Source: Aphanomyces cochlioides
Lineage: Eukaryota > Oomycota > Saprolegniomycetes > Saprolegniales > Verrucalvaceae
Direction of reading: 5' to 3'
Assembly: GCA_019828595.1 (NCBI GenBank)
Contig: JAHQRK010000005.1
Coordinates: 930,001-994,000, forward strand
Length of the DNA stretch: 64,000 bases
Shown here: piece by piece, positions 37,087 through 47,669 of the stretch
Layout of the letters: each line of letters begins with the position of its first letter
Numbering within the stretch: position 1 is the first letter of the stretch
Made by a program: the position numbers and the translations under genes
Notes under the pieces: generated by a model
What the model was told of the DNA's origin: nothing
Databases searched by the model: none
The model's input: only the letters and a program-made list of their open reading frames with translations

Positions 37087-38191
37087 ATGTCAACTTTGGA
37101 ATTTGCCGTCATGGCGACAATCCTACCCGTTTCCAGAGTTGTGCTTCTATTCGCGTGTGCCGCGGCCTTTCTTGTCGCTGTCTTAAGCTTGGACTTGAAT
37201 GTTGCATCTCATATTCAATGGTTTTCGATGGACAAAGATCCTCGTCGCGTTCAAGCTACGAGCAAGCAAGCCCAAGGCATTCGCGTCGTCGCATCGCAAG
37301 CTCAAACGTCGGCGAATAATACACTTGACAGTGTGAATGGCTCTGCAGTCACGGCACCAACTCCAAGCTTACAGACTTCCAATCAACCACCTACGAGCAC
37401 GCCACTGCCAACGCTTTCAGAGCAAGCCCAACCTCGATGGGCTTACTTACATGCTCTACGCCACTGATGGTCGAACGATTTGCAATGCGATGATCATGGC
37501 TCGCAACATCCGCAATACTGACACACCGACGTCGATTCCAATCGTGACGTTGGAGGAGATGTTGTGCGGTACAACATCTCCGAGATGCCGGCATTGTGGC
37601 GGTTGTAGTCAACCCATGGCGACAGACGAATGTCAAGGATTCCGAGTGGATTGAGTCCCTCATGAAGCTGCGCATCTTTGAAGAACGCGGCTACGACAAG
37701 GTCATCTACTTGGACTCAGACGCCTTGGTGCATCGCAACTTGGATCACTTGTTTCATCTTGGCGATGCCGTGCTCTGGGCTCCGCACGCCTACTATTTGA
37801 CGGACAGGTTTTGGTTTGGCTGCTCGTCTTTTCGCCGTCCAATGCGTTGTTTGACCAAATTGAAAAGGCGATGGCCAACCCACGAAAGCCAAATTACTAC
37901 GACATGGACGTCATCAACGATCTCTGGAACCTCGACTGCGGCTACTTACCCAACCACTATGTCGTCTTGTCGTGTACGCTCAATGCCGACACAAAATGGT
38001 CGTTTGCATCGAAAGCCGAGCGGATTGCGAAAACTTACGTGACGCATTTTTCCCCTGGCATTGGCCTCGGCAAGCCATGGAATAACGCTCGCAATATATT
38101 TGCCACATGGCATGGCGACGAACCGCTCTTGAAATCTCTCTACGAGAGCTACTGGGCTGCTGAAGATGAACTTTGCTCGTGGTTGCATTAA
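37087..38191 (+). pseudogene. GT8 glycosyltransferase (subfamily B), multiply frameshifted
   Basis: Type II glycosyltransferase of the glycogenin-like GT8 family, broken. A clear signal anchor (VVLLFACAAAFLVAVLS) and a Thr/Ser/Pro-rich stem are followed by the GT8 fold. A tandem duplication of TTAC at about 37445 shifts the frame before MLYATDGRTICNAMIMARN. A second lesion at 37551-37581 replaces about ten residues and contains an 11-bp inverted repeat. The frame then continues intact through YDKVIYLDSDALVHRNLDHL (DSD metal motif) until a further shift near 37815. The end has KTYVTHFSPGIGLGKPW and DELCSWLH. Its closest relative in the window is the broken copy at 60258-61084, also ending CSWLH. 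Confidence 0.85.
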
Positions 38192-38710
38192 AACTGTATT
38201 GAGACGACATCTATCGTTGTATGTTATATATACAAACCTCTATTTCCCTAAACATTAGTTTGGTTTAGCCGGAGACATCGTGATGTGTAAGGAGTGATAG
38301 ATAAACCGCAGTCCCCGTCAAACATAGCTAGGGGGGCTACGCTTGACCTGACTGGGGCCCTCGTTTGTTTGTACGTTTTTGCGATGAAATCGTCGAAATC
38401 AAGGAGCTAGCGTTGTTGCCCAAGGAACAACTCGCTCTTGGCAATGTATAGCATAACACAGACCATAGTCGAAGTGCAGGAAAAGGCCCATGAGCACATT
38501 TTGAACTTGGCTTTGTAAGATCAAGGGGTTGAGGGGGTTATTCATTTTGACAGTTGTGTTACTTATCGGTTGGATGGGTGCAGGGGGTGCAGGGGATGCT
38601 GGGGGTGCAGGGGATGCTGGGGGTGCAGGGGATGCTGGGGGTGCAGGGGGTGCAGGGGTTGACGGGGTTTGTGTTGGGTTGACAGGAAGATCACCACACA
38701 AAATTGGAGG
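38192..38710. other. intergenic spacer
   Basis: Between the GT8 pseudogene and TMEM161. It contains the GC-rich minisatellite listed next. A proline-rich minus-strand frame here is produced by that repeat and is not called. Confidence 0.5.
38576..38660. repeat. 18-bp GC-rich minisatellite upstream of TMEM161
   Basis: Three exact 18-bp units of AGGGGATGCTGGGGGTGC at 38591-38644, flanked by shortened copies (GGGGGTGC blocks). It lies 50 bp upstream of the TMEM161 start codon, so it may sit in the promoter or 5' leader. Confidence 0.85.
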
Positions 38711-40222
38711 ATGGCTCTGCTACCACCAACGTACCTCGCGGCGGTCGTGATCCTCTTCGTCTTGTTCCGCCTCCGCCACATTTTGAGCCTATCTTCTCTT
38801 CTCTTGAAAGATGTTGCGTTCTTCCTTCCACCGGATTCCACAATGCTTGACTCGCTGAACACGCCCATGGCCAAGAAGGCAAAGTACCAAAAGCCCGAGA
38901 AGACTGTAGGCGAACGTCTTCAGCTCATGCAGCTCAGTATGTCGCCGATTGGTGGATCCACCCTCACTAAATGCCTGTTCTTTGACCTGTACGATACACT
39001 CGTGGTCGTGACTGTAGCGTCGATCCTCGTCTTCTGGATCATGCAATTTATGCCAGCGGCCATGCCTGACCCGAGCTACTATCTCTTGCTCGGTGTGTTT
39101 GTCCTCTCACTCCTTTTTCCATTCTTCATCCAGTATGGCATTTCGTCTTACGAAACCCAGCTTGGTATTGGTGTTGCACTCCTCGCGACGATTTTGGCCA
39201 TGTTCACGCTGTACGACCCATTTCACGTTCTTGACTTCAATGTTGAAGGCTCTGCCGCCTCTATGGACCACCGATGGCAGCTTTTGATCACTGCCATGGG
39301 TTTGCCGTCTGGTACTTCCTCCTTGACGACGTTATGGCTATCTCTTCTTCTTGGTGGCTTGGCTGGCATGATTTCGTCCACGACGTTGCTCCCTGCCTTC
39401 CGTTTCTCTCGAATGTATTCTGACTTTGTTGCCTCGAAAGCCATTTCAACCTCCTGGAAAGTCGTATTGCATCTCAATGTCTTGATGCCACTGGTTTTGT
39501 CTTGGGCGTGGTTTCGACCACTCTCCAGTACCCTCCTCGTTGGCTCTAATGCTGTTGCGTGCTCTCCATCGACATATTTCTCATGGTTTGCACCGCGGGA
39601 CTGTGGTGATGTTCGCTTCTTGACAGAGTCCACTTGGCGTAACATTCGCCTCAATTTGCTCGTCGTGGCGGCAATTGTTCGCCTTGCCTGCTACCGCGAC
39701 CACGTCCAGTATTTCCTGCTCGAACCCAAGCACAAAGTGACCCGCCAACTTCTTGTCAAGGGCCGCGTGGACACTCAAGCTATCGTTGACACGATTTTGA
39801 TTCCGTTCACGTATGTGCCTGTCATCTGCGTGCAATACTTGACTCCAGTCTGCCTCTGGCTGGTGTCTGCGTTTCTGTTGCAACGCAAAGCTGATCGCTG
39901 TTTTTCATGGTTTGACTTTCTCGTTCGTGTCGCTGGCATCAATTCCATCCCGTCAAGTCAACTATGCTCCGTGTCAACTTTGCTAACGACGCCATCGTTT
40001 TCCTTTGAGAGCGGCGGAACGTTGGGCTGGAATGAATTCACCGTCTTGCTTCAAGGTCTGCAGGGTTTTCCCCTCGCGGAGCCTTTGTGGTTTGAATCGG
40101 TTCTTGGTTTCCTCGTCTGGTGGAGTGCCACGTCATGGTTCGTATTGAGCACCGTTGGCCTTGTCTACCACAACAAAGTTGACCGTCTCCAGCCGCCATG
40201 GACGAAACAAAAATCCAATTGA
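38711..40222 (+). CDS. TMEM161 family membrane protein
   Basis: Uninterrupted 503-residue frame. I use the ATG at 38711 (MALLPPTYLAAVVILFV); the upstream codons in this frame start from a TTG and run through the minisatellite. About eight or nine hydrophobic segments span the sequence (near residues 8-25, 100-125, 130-150, 160-175, 210-240, 260-280, 320-340, 375-400 and 470-490). Family signatures are present: AFRFSRMYSDF corresponds to the GLRLAQMHLDA motif of animal TMEM161, IRLNLLVVAAIVRLACYRDH to the LRLxxxxxLCALRLAMMRSH segment, and VPVICVQYLTPVCLWLVSAF to the ALQYVAPLVMLL segment. TMEM161 proteins are conserved multi-pass membrane proteins; animal members affect ion currents, but the biochemical role here is unknown. 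No introns, unlike its neighbours. Confidence 0.8.
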   Translation: MALLPPTYLAAVVILFVLFRLRHILSLSSLLLKDVAFFLPPDSTMLDSLNTPMAKKAKYQKPEKTVGERLQLMQLSMSPIGGSTLTKCLFFDLYDTLVVVTVASILVFWIMQFMPAAMPDPSYYLLLGVFVLSLLFPFFIQYGISSYETQLGIGVALLATILAMFTLYDPFHVLDFNVEGSAASMDHRWQLLITAMGLPSGTSSLTTLWLSLLLGGLAGMISSTTLLPAFRFSRMYSDFVASKAISTSWKVVLHLNVLMPLVLSWAWFRPLSSTLLVGSNAVACSPSTYFSWFAPRDCGDVRFLTESTWRNIRLNLLVVAAIVRLACYRDHVQYFLLEPKHKVTRQLLVKGRVDTQAIVDTILIPFTYVPVICVQYLTPVCLWLVSAFLLQRKADRCFSWFDFLVRVAGINSIPSSQLCSVSTLLTTPSFSFESGGTLGWNEFTVLLQGLQGFPLAEPLWFESVLGFLVWWSATSWFVLSTVGLVYHNKVDRLQPPWTKQKSN

Positions 40223-40615
40223 GATTTTCACTCATAGACAATCTGTGCTTGAAATGTCAATACATAGACTTTGCATTCAACTCTGAGAGCCATCACAACG
40301 TCGATTACCCAGCTACGAGTAAACAGCACCTTTCCTCGCCCTCGGACTGCACTCTGAAAGCCACCACTGCTGTTGTTTCATGAGAAATCAAAATCTACAT
40401 CGATGGTTTTACATGACACGCAGTCCAGCAGCCTTGCTGAGTCAATTCCTCATTGAGACCGCACGTAGTCGAAGTTATTCACGCCGATTATACTGTAGAC
40501 ATGCGGTCTTTGTTGCGATGGTCCAGCCTTGGAGACAGCAATGCCTTGAGGTCAAATAGAAGGCATGGATAAATTGCAGCGTTCAACGGAAAGGATGGGC
40601 AATAGTTCTCTCTAC
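40223..40615. other. convergent intergenic spacer
   Basis: Lies between the 3' ends of TMEM161 (plus) and the GT8 gene (minus). No reading frame or repeat that I can support; presumably holds both 3' untranslated regions. Confidence 0.5.
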
Positions 40616-41554
40616 CTAGAGCCATGGACACAATTCAGCTTCGGCTTTCCAAAACATGAAGAACAAGTCGTAAAAGAGCGGATGAAAACTCGGATTTCGC
40701 TCTGTGACTTGTGATCGCTCGATGAGCCATGGCTTGTGTAGCTCGTAGCCCATGGTGAAATGGTGGATATACGTCTTGTTGATACGCTCGGATGTGTTGG
40801 CGAAGCCAAACGTAGCGCCTTCGTTGAGAGTTGGAGTCAGAACAACGTAGTGACTGGGTAGATAGCCGCAGTCCAGTCGCCAGAGATCATTGAGGACGTC
40901 CATGTCGTAGTAGTTTGGTTTCGGGGGGTTCTTCATGGCTTGCTCCAGTTTGCCAAATAAAGCATTGGATGGAGTTATCACAAGCAGCGTCGAGCCGAAC
41001 TGGTAGTGTTCGCCAATGTAATAAGCATGGGGAGCCCAAAGCACAGCATCGCCGAGGGCAAACAAATGATCCAAATTGCGGTGGAGCCACGCATCAGAGT
41101 CCAAGTAGATGACCTTGTCGTAGCCACGCTCTTCAAAAATACGCAGTTTGGCTAACGAATCCGTCCATGTAAAGTCGGAGGACCCTGGAACTATTTGACG
41201 CCATGGTTCAATTGCAATGGGCACCAGTTTCGCATCGCGGAGGCGGTCAAAGTGATCACTTGGAACATCGTTCGTGACCAAGACAACGATCGGAATCTCT
41301 CGTGGCGTCCCAGAAGCTCGAATGTTGTGTGCCATGATGATAGCATTGCAGACAGTTCGTGCATCTGTGGCATACAGCATGTAGGCATGCTTTGGCAGAA
41401 CAGTGTTCACAGCAGAAAAGATGGAGGCATTGGGAGGCATCTCGGCGGGTTGCAAGAGGGCCAAGTCAAGTTCGAGCATTGAAACACACACCAAGACGAT
41501 CACAACGACAACGGCAATCAACCCACATGTGCGCGACGACAATCCACCAGCCAT
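40616..41554 (-). CDS. GT8 glycosyltransferase (subfamily A), intact
   Basis: 312 residues with no intron. The ATG at 41554 (MAGGLSSRTC) is chosen because the longer frame upstream has no ATG and this start aligns with that of the paralogue at 58907. Residues 11-28 (GLIAVVVVIVLVCVSMLE) form a signal anchor, so the catalytic part faces the Golgi lumen. The GT8 fold starts at HAYMLYATDARTVCNAI. The metal/nucleotide-sugar motif is VIYLDSDAW (D152, D154), and the C-terminal IHHFTM...LHKPW is the conserved histidine-containing loop of GT8 enzymes. They transfer a sugar from a UDP-sugar (glycogenin, galactinol synthase and similar); the acceptor here cannot be told. It ends in AELCPWL. It is transcribed towards TMEM161. 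Confidence 0.88.
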   Translation of the reverse strand: MAGGLSSRTCGLIAVVVVIVLVCVSMLELDLALLQPAEMPPNASIFSAVNTVLPKHAYMLYATDARTVCNAIIMAHNIRASGTPREIPIVVLVTNDVPSDHFDRLRDAKLVPIAIEPWRQIVPGSSDFTWTDSLAKLRIFEERGYDKVIYLDSDAWLHRNLDHLFALGDAVLWAPHAYYIGEHYQFGSTLLVITPSNALFGKLEQAMKNPPKPNYYDMDVLNDLWRLDCGYLPSHYVVLTPTLNEGATFGFANTSERINKTYIHHFTMGYELHKPWLIERSQVTERNPSFHPLFYDLFFMFWKAEAELCPWL

Positions 41555-42840
41555 GCCGAGAAATTTGGGTTTAAGGCTCAAGTGTGTCGGGTCCAAATCT
41601 GCGTGGAATGATGAAAGTTTTGGATGCCTAAGGCATATCTCACTTGCTCCTCGTCATGAGGTTTCGATGACCAATGGGTCAAGAGAGCATTGTTCAAAGA
41701 GACGGCACTTACAAGCGACAGCACGGAAATTCACCCGCTCCAGATGGAGCAGCTCTTTCTCATGTCCAACCACTCACGACAACACGCGTCCCTTCACAGC
41801 ATGAGCTTCAACGAAGCGCGCTGTGAAATAGACGACGCGGACATTTCGTTGACATGACAATGGAGACTCGTCTGTGATCTCCGCAAGGTACTTCAAACCA
41901 GCGTCAGAAATTACTAAAGCTCCATTAGGTTGCCCATCCAATTCGTCGTCGTGGGAGTGAATTCCATCCTCGACGCTGCTATTTGTGACGCCTCAACAAT
42001 GACGGCGCAACGCTACCACTCAACGTTCCAGCTGCCTCTGAGATACGAGGCGGCAATGTCCCTTGGGACAGTCTTTGTCTTGATACGCTACATAAGCCAC
42101 CTAAAGAGACAACGACGCACGGCGATGGCTACAAAGGATTTTCTGTCAGGAAACACAAGAGAGCAGTCATTGTCGTCTGGACTACAGTACCCATGATGGC
42201 ACTCGACTTTGGACTTTCAAGTTGCATCGTCTACCTGCTTGGACATTGGCAGGCATTCTCTTTCCACACTGACACGAGTTAGCAATACGCTAAGCTGGAA
42301 TGGGTTACAGTATCGCTCCGATAGTTTGTTTGATCTTGAGGAGACGATCGAGCTCCAGCAGATGGGTAAAGGATGTCCTACACCGACAACGACGCAGGAG
42401 CAAGTCAGCCTCGTCGGACATGGGTGTCAATGCGAGGTGTCCATTTTCGGAAGTGGCCCTCGGAAACTTACAGCTTGTCGAGCAATTCTCTTCTGCCGAA
42501 ACACGACTTTGCGTTGCAGGAGCATGCGCGGCTCTCTTGTGGATCATTGCCATCCTCTCACATTGAAGAATGACCTTACAAAGAACTTCAGGGAATGGCG
42601 TCCAGGACGGGTGCAACTGACTTGATCGCTGATTCACGTAAGAGGACAGCATGGATCTCATAAAGCGCAAGTTGAGAGGAAGAGAGCGACGGCATGAACA
42701 ACGACCAACTTACAACTCCGCATTTCGATCGACATGATGCATTTAGCGCTCTTCAGGAAGCCTCTCTGTGTCAACTGAGTCTGGCAACAAAGTAACAATT
42801 GATTATTGTATTTATTATTATTATTGTTATTACGCAGTTA
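41555..42840 (+). other. candidate multi-exon membrane-protein gene (about 41930-42573), unrecognised
   Basis: Frames at 41930-42196 and around 42170-42290 (VIVVWTTVPMMALDFGLSS) contain hydrophobic stretches. The piece at 42300-42566 ends in LCVAGACAALLWIIAI, which is also membrane-like. They lie in different frames and could be exons of a membrane protein split by short introns, as in the neighbouring genes. I could not join them into one consistent frame or match a family. The rest of the interval (41555-41930 and 42575-42840) shows nothing except a TTATTA microsatellite near 42800-42830. Confidence 0.25.
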
Positions 42841-44529
42841 ACTTACACTCTCTCGGCGGGCGCAATGCAGCCACAGGCCGCGTACTAGGGCTAACCTAGC
42901 GGAGGTAACATAATACAATATGAAAGGGGGGCTGGGGGGCTGTCCACTGCAGAGTCGGTGTAAATGCTGGTCCTGCTCAACGTCCATTAGTTCGGGCACT
43001 AATGACGGTTCGTCCATATAATGGGCTTGGGGGTGGGCGTCGTGGATGGACGCGACGGCATTTAGCCAAAAACACAGGGGCGTAATCTTTTGTGGTGCGA
43101 TCACATTCGGAAAAGGAGTACGTGAAGGGGTCCTTCGTGTAGACCTGGCAAGGTCGGCGAGGGCACTTGGGCGCCATGGGCTTCTGAACATTCGCCGATA
43201 TACGTCCTTTGAGGGGGATATGTTTCATTTGAGGAAACGTCTTGATTGGCTTCGCGGGCAAAGCAAAATCGTTGAGAAGGCGCCAATGGCGGATCATAAA
43301 TGGGAAGGCCTTGCGGCGTAGGATTGCTACCCAGTGGCGAATGATGAAAGGCCAGACAAAAGTCGCCGGGTCAATTCTGGGAACCCCTGTTATCATTCTC
43401 TCATAGGAGCGCTTCGGTGCAAGTTGAGCTTATGGTGGTGTGTACGGTTGTCAACTTGTGCACCAAAGTGGAAGACCTCTCGAACATGAAGTGCTCTTTG
43501 ATAGGACGGTTTTATGGGTGGGGCTGATTATACCAAGGGCTGCATCCATGCACCATGTGCACCAAAATGAAATACTTCCCGAACCGTAGAACTGTCTTGC
43601 GTGGTAGAGCTTGGTTGAGCGTTGGCTTTGGGTTGGCGATTTCGCCTTATTGATGTGGTTTGCGGCTGGAATCCAGAATAGTTTTTATTTGTCACGTCAG
43701 AGGATGCATTGGTTGGAGGGCATGCGTCGTCAATTGTTGGCGGGGCGCCTTCCCACGGTCGGGTCGCAGAGATGCTTGTGCGCCTCAAGGAGCATGGACC
43801 GTGTGAAAAGTGATGATGCTGGTGAACTCGCTGGATGCAACAATTTGCCGTGTGAGCAGTTTGTAGTGAGCGACGTGGTGCGTCGAAACCACGACTGGTT
43901 CATTTCTTGGTCGCACATGTTGGTCGGAATGTGCGCTACTGGGAATACCAGGGGAGCCAGTGGCCATGTAATTGAGGAAAGTGTCAGTAGCAAAATGGTC
44001 AACCTCCTCGTCTGTCTCCACCATCGGACTTCGGATGCAGTGGTAAGGACCCCATTCGAGCTTTGTCAAGATGGGGAAAAAGTTTGTCGCTTTGGCCATG
44101 GTTAATCGTGTTTATGTTGCCATGACGTAGTCCCAAGCTTTGATTTCTTCGATAAGACCCAGTCAGTCTGCAGGGTTCTCGCGCATGTGCGCAGCGATGC
44201 GCAGCGATGCGCAGTGCGCTGGCTGATAGTGGACCGCAAGGCTGCGCCGGCGGCGCCATACGTGAAGGATTTTTCTCGGTGCTCCGCGCCCCTTGCTCTG
44301 TACCAGGAATATTTGGGAATCAACAAAGTAACAATTGAGCAATAAGAGAACCATGCGAAGCAACGTTTGCTTAGTGCATGACACAATTAGGAGACGTCTG
44401 CCGTAGATTTTCTCTGCAGCGTTTGTCCTCTGGGGACAAAGTTTCCCGGTATGACCAAGGTTTGGCAACTATCAAGTTAACAATTCCGTCAAGTGCCACG
44501 CGCATGCACGACAAGCGGTAAATCCCACA
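42841..44529. other. unrecognised region, possibly decayed repeat
   Basis: Several medium-sized frames occur on both strands but none matches a known family. On the minus strand, 43396-42977 reads with a repeated WPFIIRHWVAILRRKAF/PFMIRHWRLL pattern, and the words VREVFHFGA occur twice, at about 43465 and 43560. This internal duplication suggests a decayed mobile element or repeat-derived sequence rather than a host gene. A GCGATGCGCA microsatellite-like run lies at 44190-44217. Confidence 0.3.
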
Positions 44530-45915
44530 CATGAAAAGTGATTCGATTCGTAAGAAATCTTGGATGTCTGGTAGCTGCATGGCCTGAGTGTCTGACGGAC
44601 AAGTGGACATGGGTGACGGCCACCGGACGAACGGCAGGGAGTGGAATAAAGTGGCCATGAGGACACAACGTCAAGCAATAATTGCTGCCTCGACTAACAC
44701 GAAATGTGGTTGCAGAACCAAACTTGAATTCATATCCTCAACTTTACCCCATAAGATAAGCAGGACCTCAGCATGGTTGAACGACGATTCCCCCGTGAAT
44801 TTGTTGTCGCTGCCTTGGTGGTCGCGATGGTCTTTACGATGTTGGCTCTTCATGTTGACTCGATTCTTTTGACTGCCGCCGAGGAGCAGAATCCTGAGAC
44901 CAACTCAAATGTCCAAAGCAGCCACGAGCTACGCCATCCAGCTGATTTGCCCCGCTTGGATTCAATGGCCACTACTTTGGAACATCCCCAAAACTACAGC
45001 ACGCAAGCAACCAACTCGAAACAAGCTTACATGCTCTACGCGACAAATGCAAGGACAGTCTGTAATGCGATCATCATGGCGCACAATATTCGAGCCTCTG
45101 GCACCCCCGACGACATTCCCATTGTTGTTTTGGTCACAAACGATGTCCCAAACCATATTTTTCAACGCCTCATGCCAAGACTGTACTACCAATCCAAATT
45201 GAACCGTGGCGCCGAGCTGGCGTGAGTGATCCGACGTGGGTAGACTCCCTTGCAAAGCTTCGCATCTTTTAAGAGCGCGGATACGAAAGAGTCATCTACT
45301 TGGACTCCGACGCATGGCTCCACCGCAACTTGGACCATCTATTTGCCTTGGGCGATGCGGTGCTTTGGGCGCCTCGGGCCTACTATCTCGGTGAAAAGTA
45401 CCAATTTGGGTCCACGCTGCTTGTCATCACTCCATCCAATGCATTGTTCGACAAGATTCAAGAAGCCATGAAGAATGCACCCAAGCCAGACTACTTTGAC
45501 ATGGACGTCCTCAATGATCTCTGGCGCTACGATTGTGGCTATCTCCCGAGCCATTACGTCGTTCTAACTCCAACACTGAACGAAGACCCCACGTTTGGCT
45601 TTGCCACCAAAGCCGAGCGTATTCGCAAGACGTATATTCATCATTTCACAATGGGCAATGGGCTACACAAGCCATGGTTGGTTGGAAAATCCCAGCTTAG
45701 CAATCGGGACCCCAATTTCGAGCCGCTCTTTTATGACTTGTTTGACATGTACTGGAAAGCTGAAGCTGAGTTATGTGCTTGGCTGTAGTGTAGAACGGCG
45801 CAATGAAATTGAAGATTGACGTCAATTACATGTATGTAATCTAAGTTGTATTTGAATGATGCTGTCTGTTCAAACGGTAGCAAATTCCTTGGACGAAGAT
45901 CATAGTTTTTGGCAA
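44530..45915. repeat. segmental duplication, left copy (inverted partner 57770-59165)
   Basis: About 1.4 kb, comprising promoter, GT8 gene and 3' flank, is repeated in inverted orientation at 57770-59165. The coding parts are nearly identical at nucleotide level; the flanks are recognisably similar but more diverged, for example GTGATTCGATTC in both upstream regions. Confidence 0.85.
44773..45788 (+). pseudogene. GT8 glycosyltransferase (subfamily A), recently broken copy
   Basis: Starts with ATG at 44773 and is almost identical to the intact 339-residue gene at 57888-58907. Two lesions inactivate it. Near 45170 the codons for RLVDVKT are replaced by a shorter sequence that shifts the frame. 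At 45270-45272 a TAA replaces the GAA of the motif LRMFEERGY. The sequence after that is open and retains VIYLDSDAW and the C-terminal HHFTMGNGLHKPW and AELCAWL. The near-identity to the functional copy means the loss is recent. Confidence 0.88.
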
Positions 45916-45957
45916 CCGTATTGTGCGTTTAATAATTGAGATAGCATTCATCCACTG

Positions 45958-47082
45958 CTAGCGTCGGACGTTTTCTAAATCTTGGACGCTGAACTTGCCA
46001 TTCTGCACCGCCAGGTCAACCACAGCTCGTAAGGAAATTGTCTCTATTGCGGAGTGGGTCATCGCTTCCAACGTTGGATAGAGCTTGAGGAGACGATCGT
46101 ATTCCACCGTGCCTTGTGTCATGTCCAATTTTCGTTGGAATCCAGCGTCCACCAGTTTGATTGTTCGATTCCCCCCCTGAATGATGAAACGGAGAGGCTT
46201 GATGTAGCTTTATTTCAACGTCCAACGTGAATGATAAGACTCCATAAAAGACAGCATTCCATCGATGCATCTTGAATGCAAATTCACCCAACGTTGCACC
46301 AATCGAGCCCACAACTCCGATCTTCACATCGAGGCAGGAGTCATTCGCTCTGACAAAGAATACAATCAGACCACAAGGAAGCCGTCAAACTTTGATTGTC
46401 GTCTTTTCTGAACGAAGAATCCATAGCCATCGCAGACGTCTTGGCTCAACAACAGGAAGAAGTCGTAGTAGAGTTGCTAAAGATTATCGAATGCATCTAT
46501 CGCGGTTGAAGACCTCTCATTTGTGAGATATCGCAAATATTCTGCCATGCGAAATTGTGGAGCTGTTTCTTGCTGGGAAGATATTCATCAAGAAGATCGT
46601 CGTGTCCACATACAAGCATGTTTCAATCGTACTCGTTGGGTCCTATCGCACTAGGCATTGAATGCGCTCTTGGATGGTTGCTACCCCTTCTTCATTAAAT
46701 GGGCTTCAATTTTATTTGCGCCAGGCCAAGCGCCATTCTTGGATACATGCAAATCTCGATGGGGAAAGGATGCCCCCACAATTGACAACCACGCAAGACA
46801 AAGTTATTGCTGGCCTGGTCCAATCTGCATGCGGCCACAAATGGTGCTGAAGGACGAGATTTGAAGGCGATCGATTCCCTCAGCGAAAGTGGTGAGCACA
46901 CGACTTACAAACTCCAAAGACAGCGACTCAATTTGACTTTTATCACCAACGACTACTTCGTGGCGAGTGAAAGGCGGTGTACTTTTACCAATGTGGTGCT
47001 GCCAACATTGCAGAAAAATGTTCTTTATCCGCATTTCATTTCTACCGGTAGTCGTTATGCCAAGCTTCATTCCATTGATCAT
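45958..47082 (-). other. candidate multi-exon gene, unrecognised
   Basis: On the minus strand several open blocks can be linked by short GT-AG introns. One is near 46804-47082 (FLQCWQHHIGK). The next, about 46620-46400, contains FAWQNICDISQMR, then a 37-bp intron GTCTTC...TTTAG, then QLYYDFFLLLSQDVC. Another runs 46340-46210 (GVVGSIGATLGEFAFKMHRW), followed by an intron ending TTCAG, and the last, 46165-45958, contains VEYDRLLKLYPTLEAM and ends SVQDLENVRR. The last intron keeps the frame; the junction near 46350 does not, which suggests either a misread exon or a broken gene. I recognise no family. It would be transcribed away from the nearby Gypsy element and towards the GT8 pseudogene. Confidence 0.35.
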
Positions 47083-47669
47083 GTTGCTAGTTGTGATAAT
47101 CCAAAGCGAAGCCAGTGCTTTTGCTGCGACTAATCGCCAACGACTCTGGGGAAAGTTTTCAATACAACGTTCAAGCAGACTCTAATACTGTGCATTGCAG
47201 CAATTTTGGCAAGTCCACACTGCTTTTTGCACATTTGAAGAAGAGTTGTGTCAGTTCAAATCTAGAAATCGTAGTATATTTACGGTGAAAGTTGATTATC
47301 AACACATCCACACAATTATTCAGAGCAAGGACATAGGATTATCCTTCGCTAGGTGTCCGGCATGGCTGTCGACGACCCAGGTCTCTGGGGCACGATATTC
47401 TATCAGTAAATGGTTGAAATACTTTGTTTACATTCATTATTCAGGGGCACTCTCTGTCAGATGACGGGAAAACCGCGAGGCAAATATCAATGTGTTGGAT
47501 TCAAACAACATTGGAGCGACTGTAGCAATCTCGATAAGTCGACACTTTCTTTCCACGAGCACTCACGCTGGCTTGTCTGTGTAGTACATAGTTCTCGTTG
47601 CTTCCTTCTTGGAAGGACTTAACTCCTCTAACGTTAACGAAGTCCCAAAAAGATGGTGGGTTCCGAAAG
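47083..47669. other. spacer before Gypsy copy 2
   Basis: No supported gene or repeat. The five bases GAAAG at 47665-47669 resemble GAAGG just after the other LTR of the adjacent element. Confidence 0.4.

Noticed and set aside
38399..38701. Minus-strand proline-rich frame next to TMEM161
   Set aside because: The PAPPAPPAS pattern is a translation of the 18-bp minisatellite; the rest matches nothing I know, and the frame lies head-to-head with a conserved gene.
42305..46110. Shared word CTTGAGGAGACGATCG at about 42336 and 46084
   Set aside because: The match does not extend beyond about 16 bp, so homology of the two regions is not supported.
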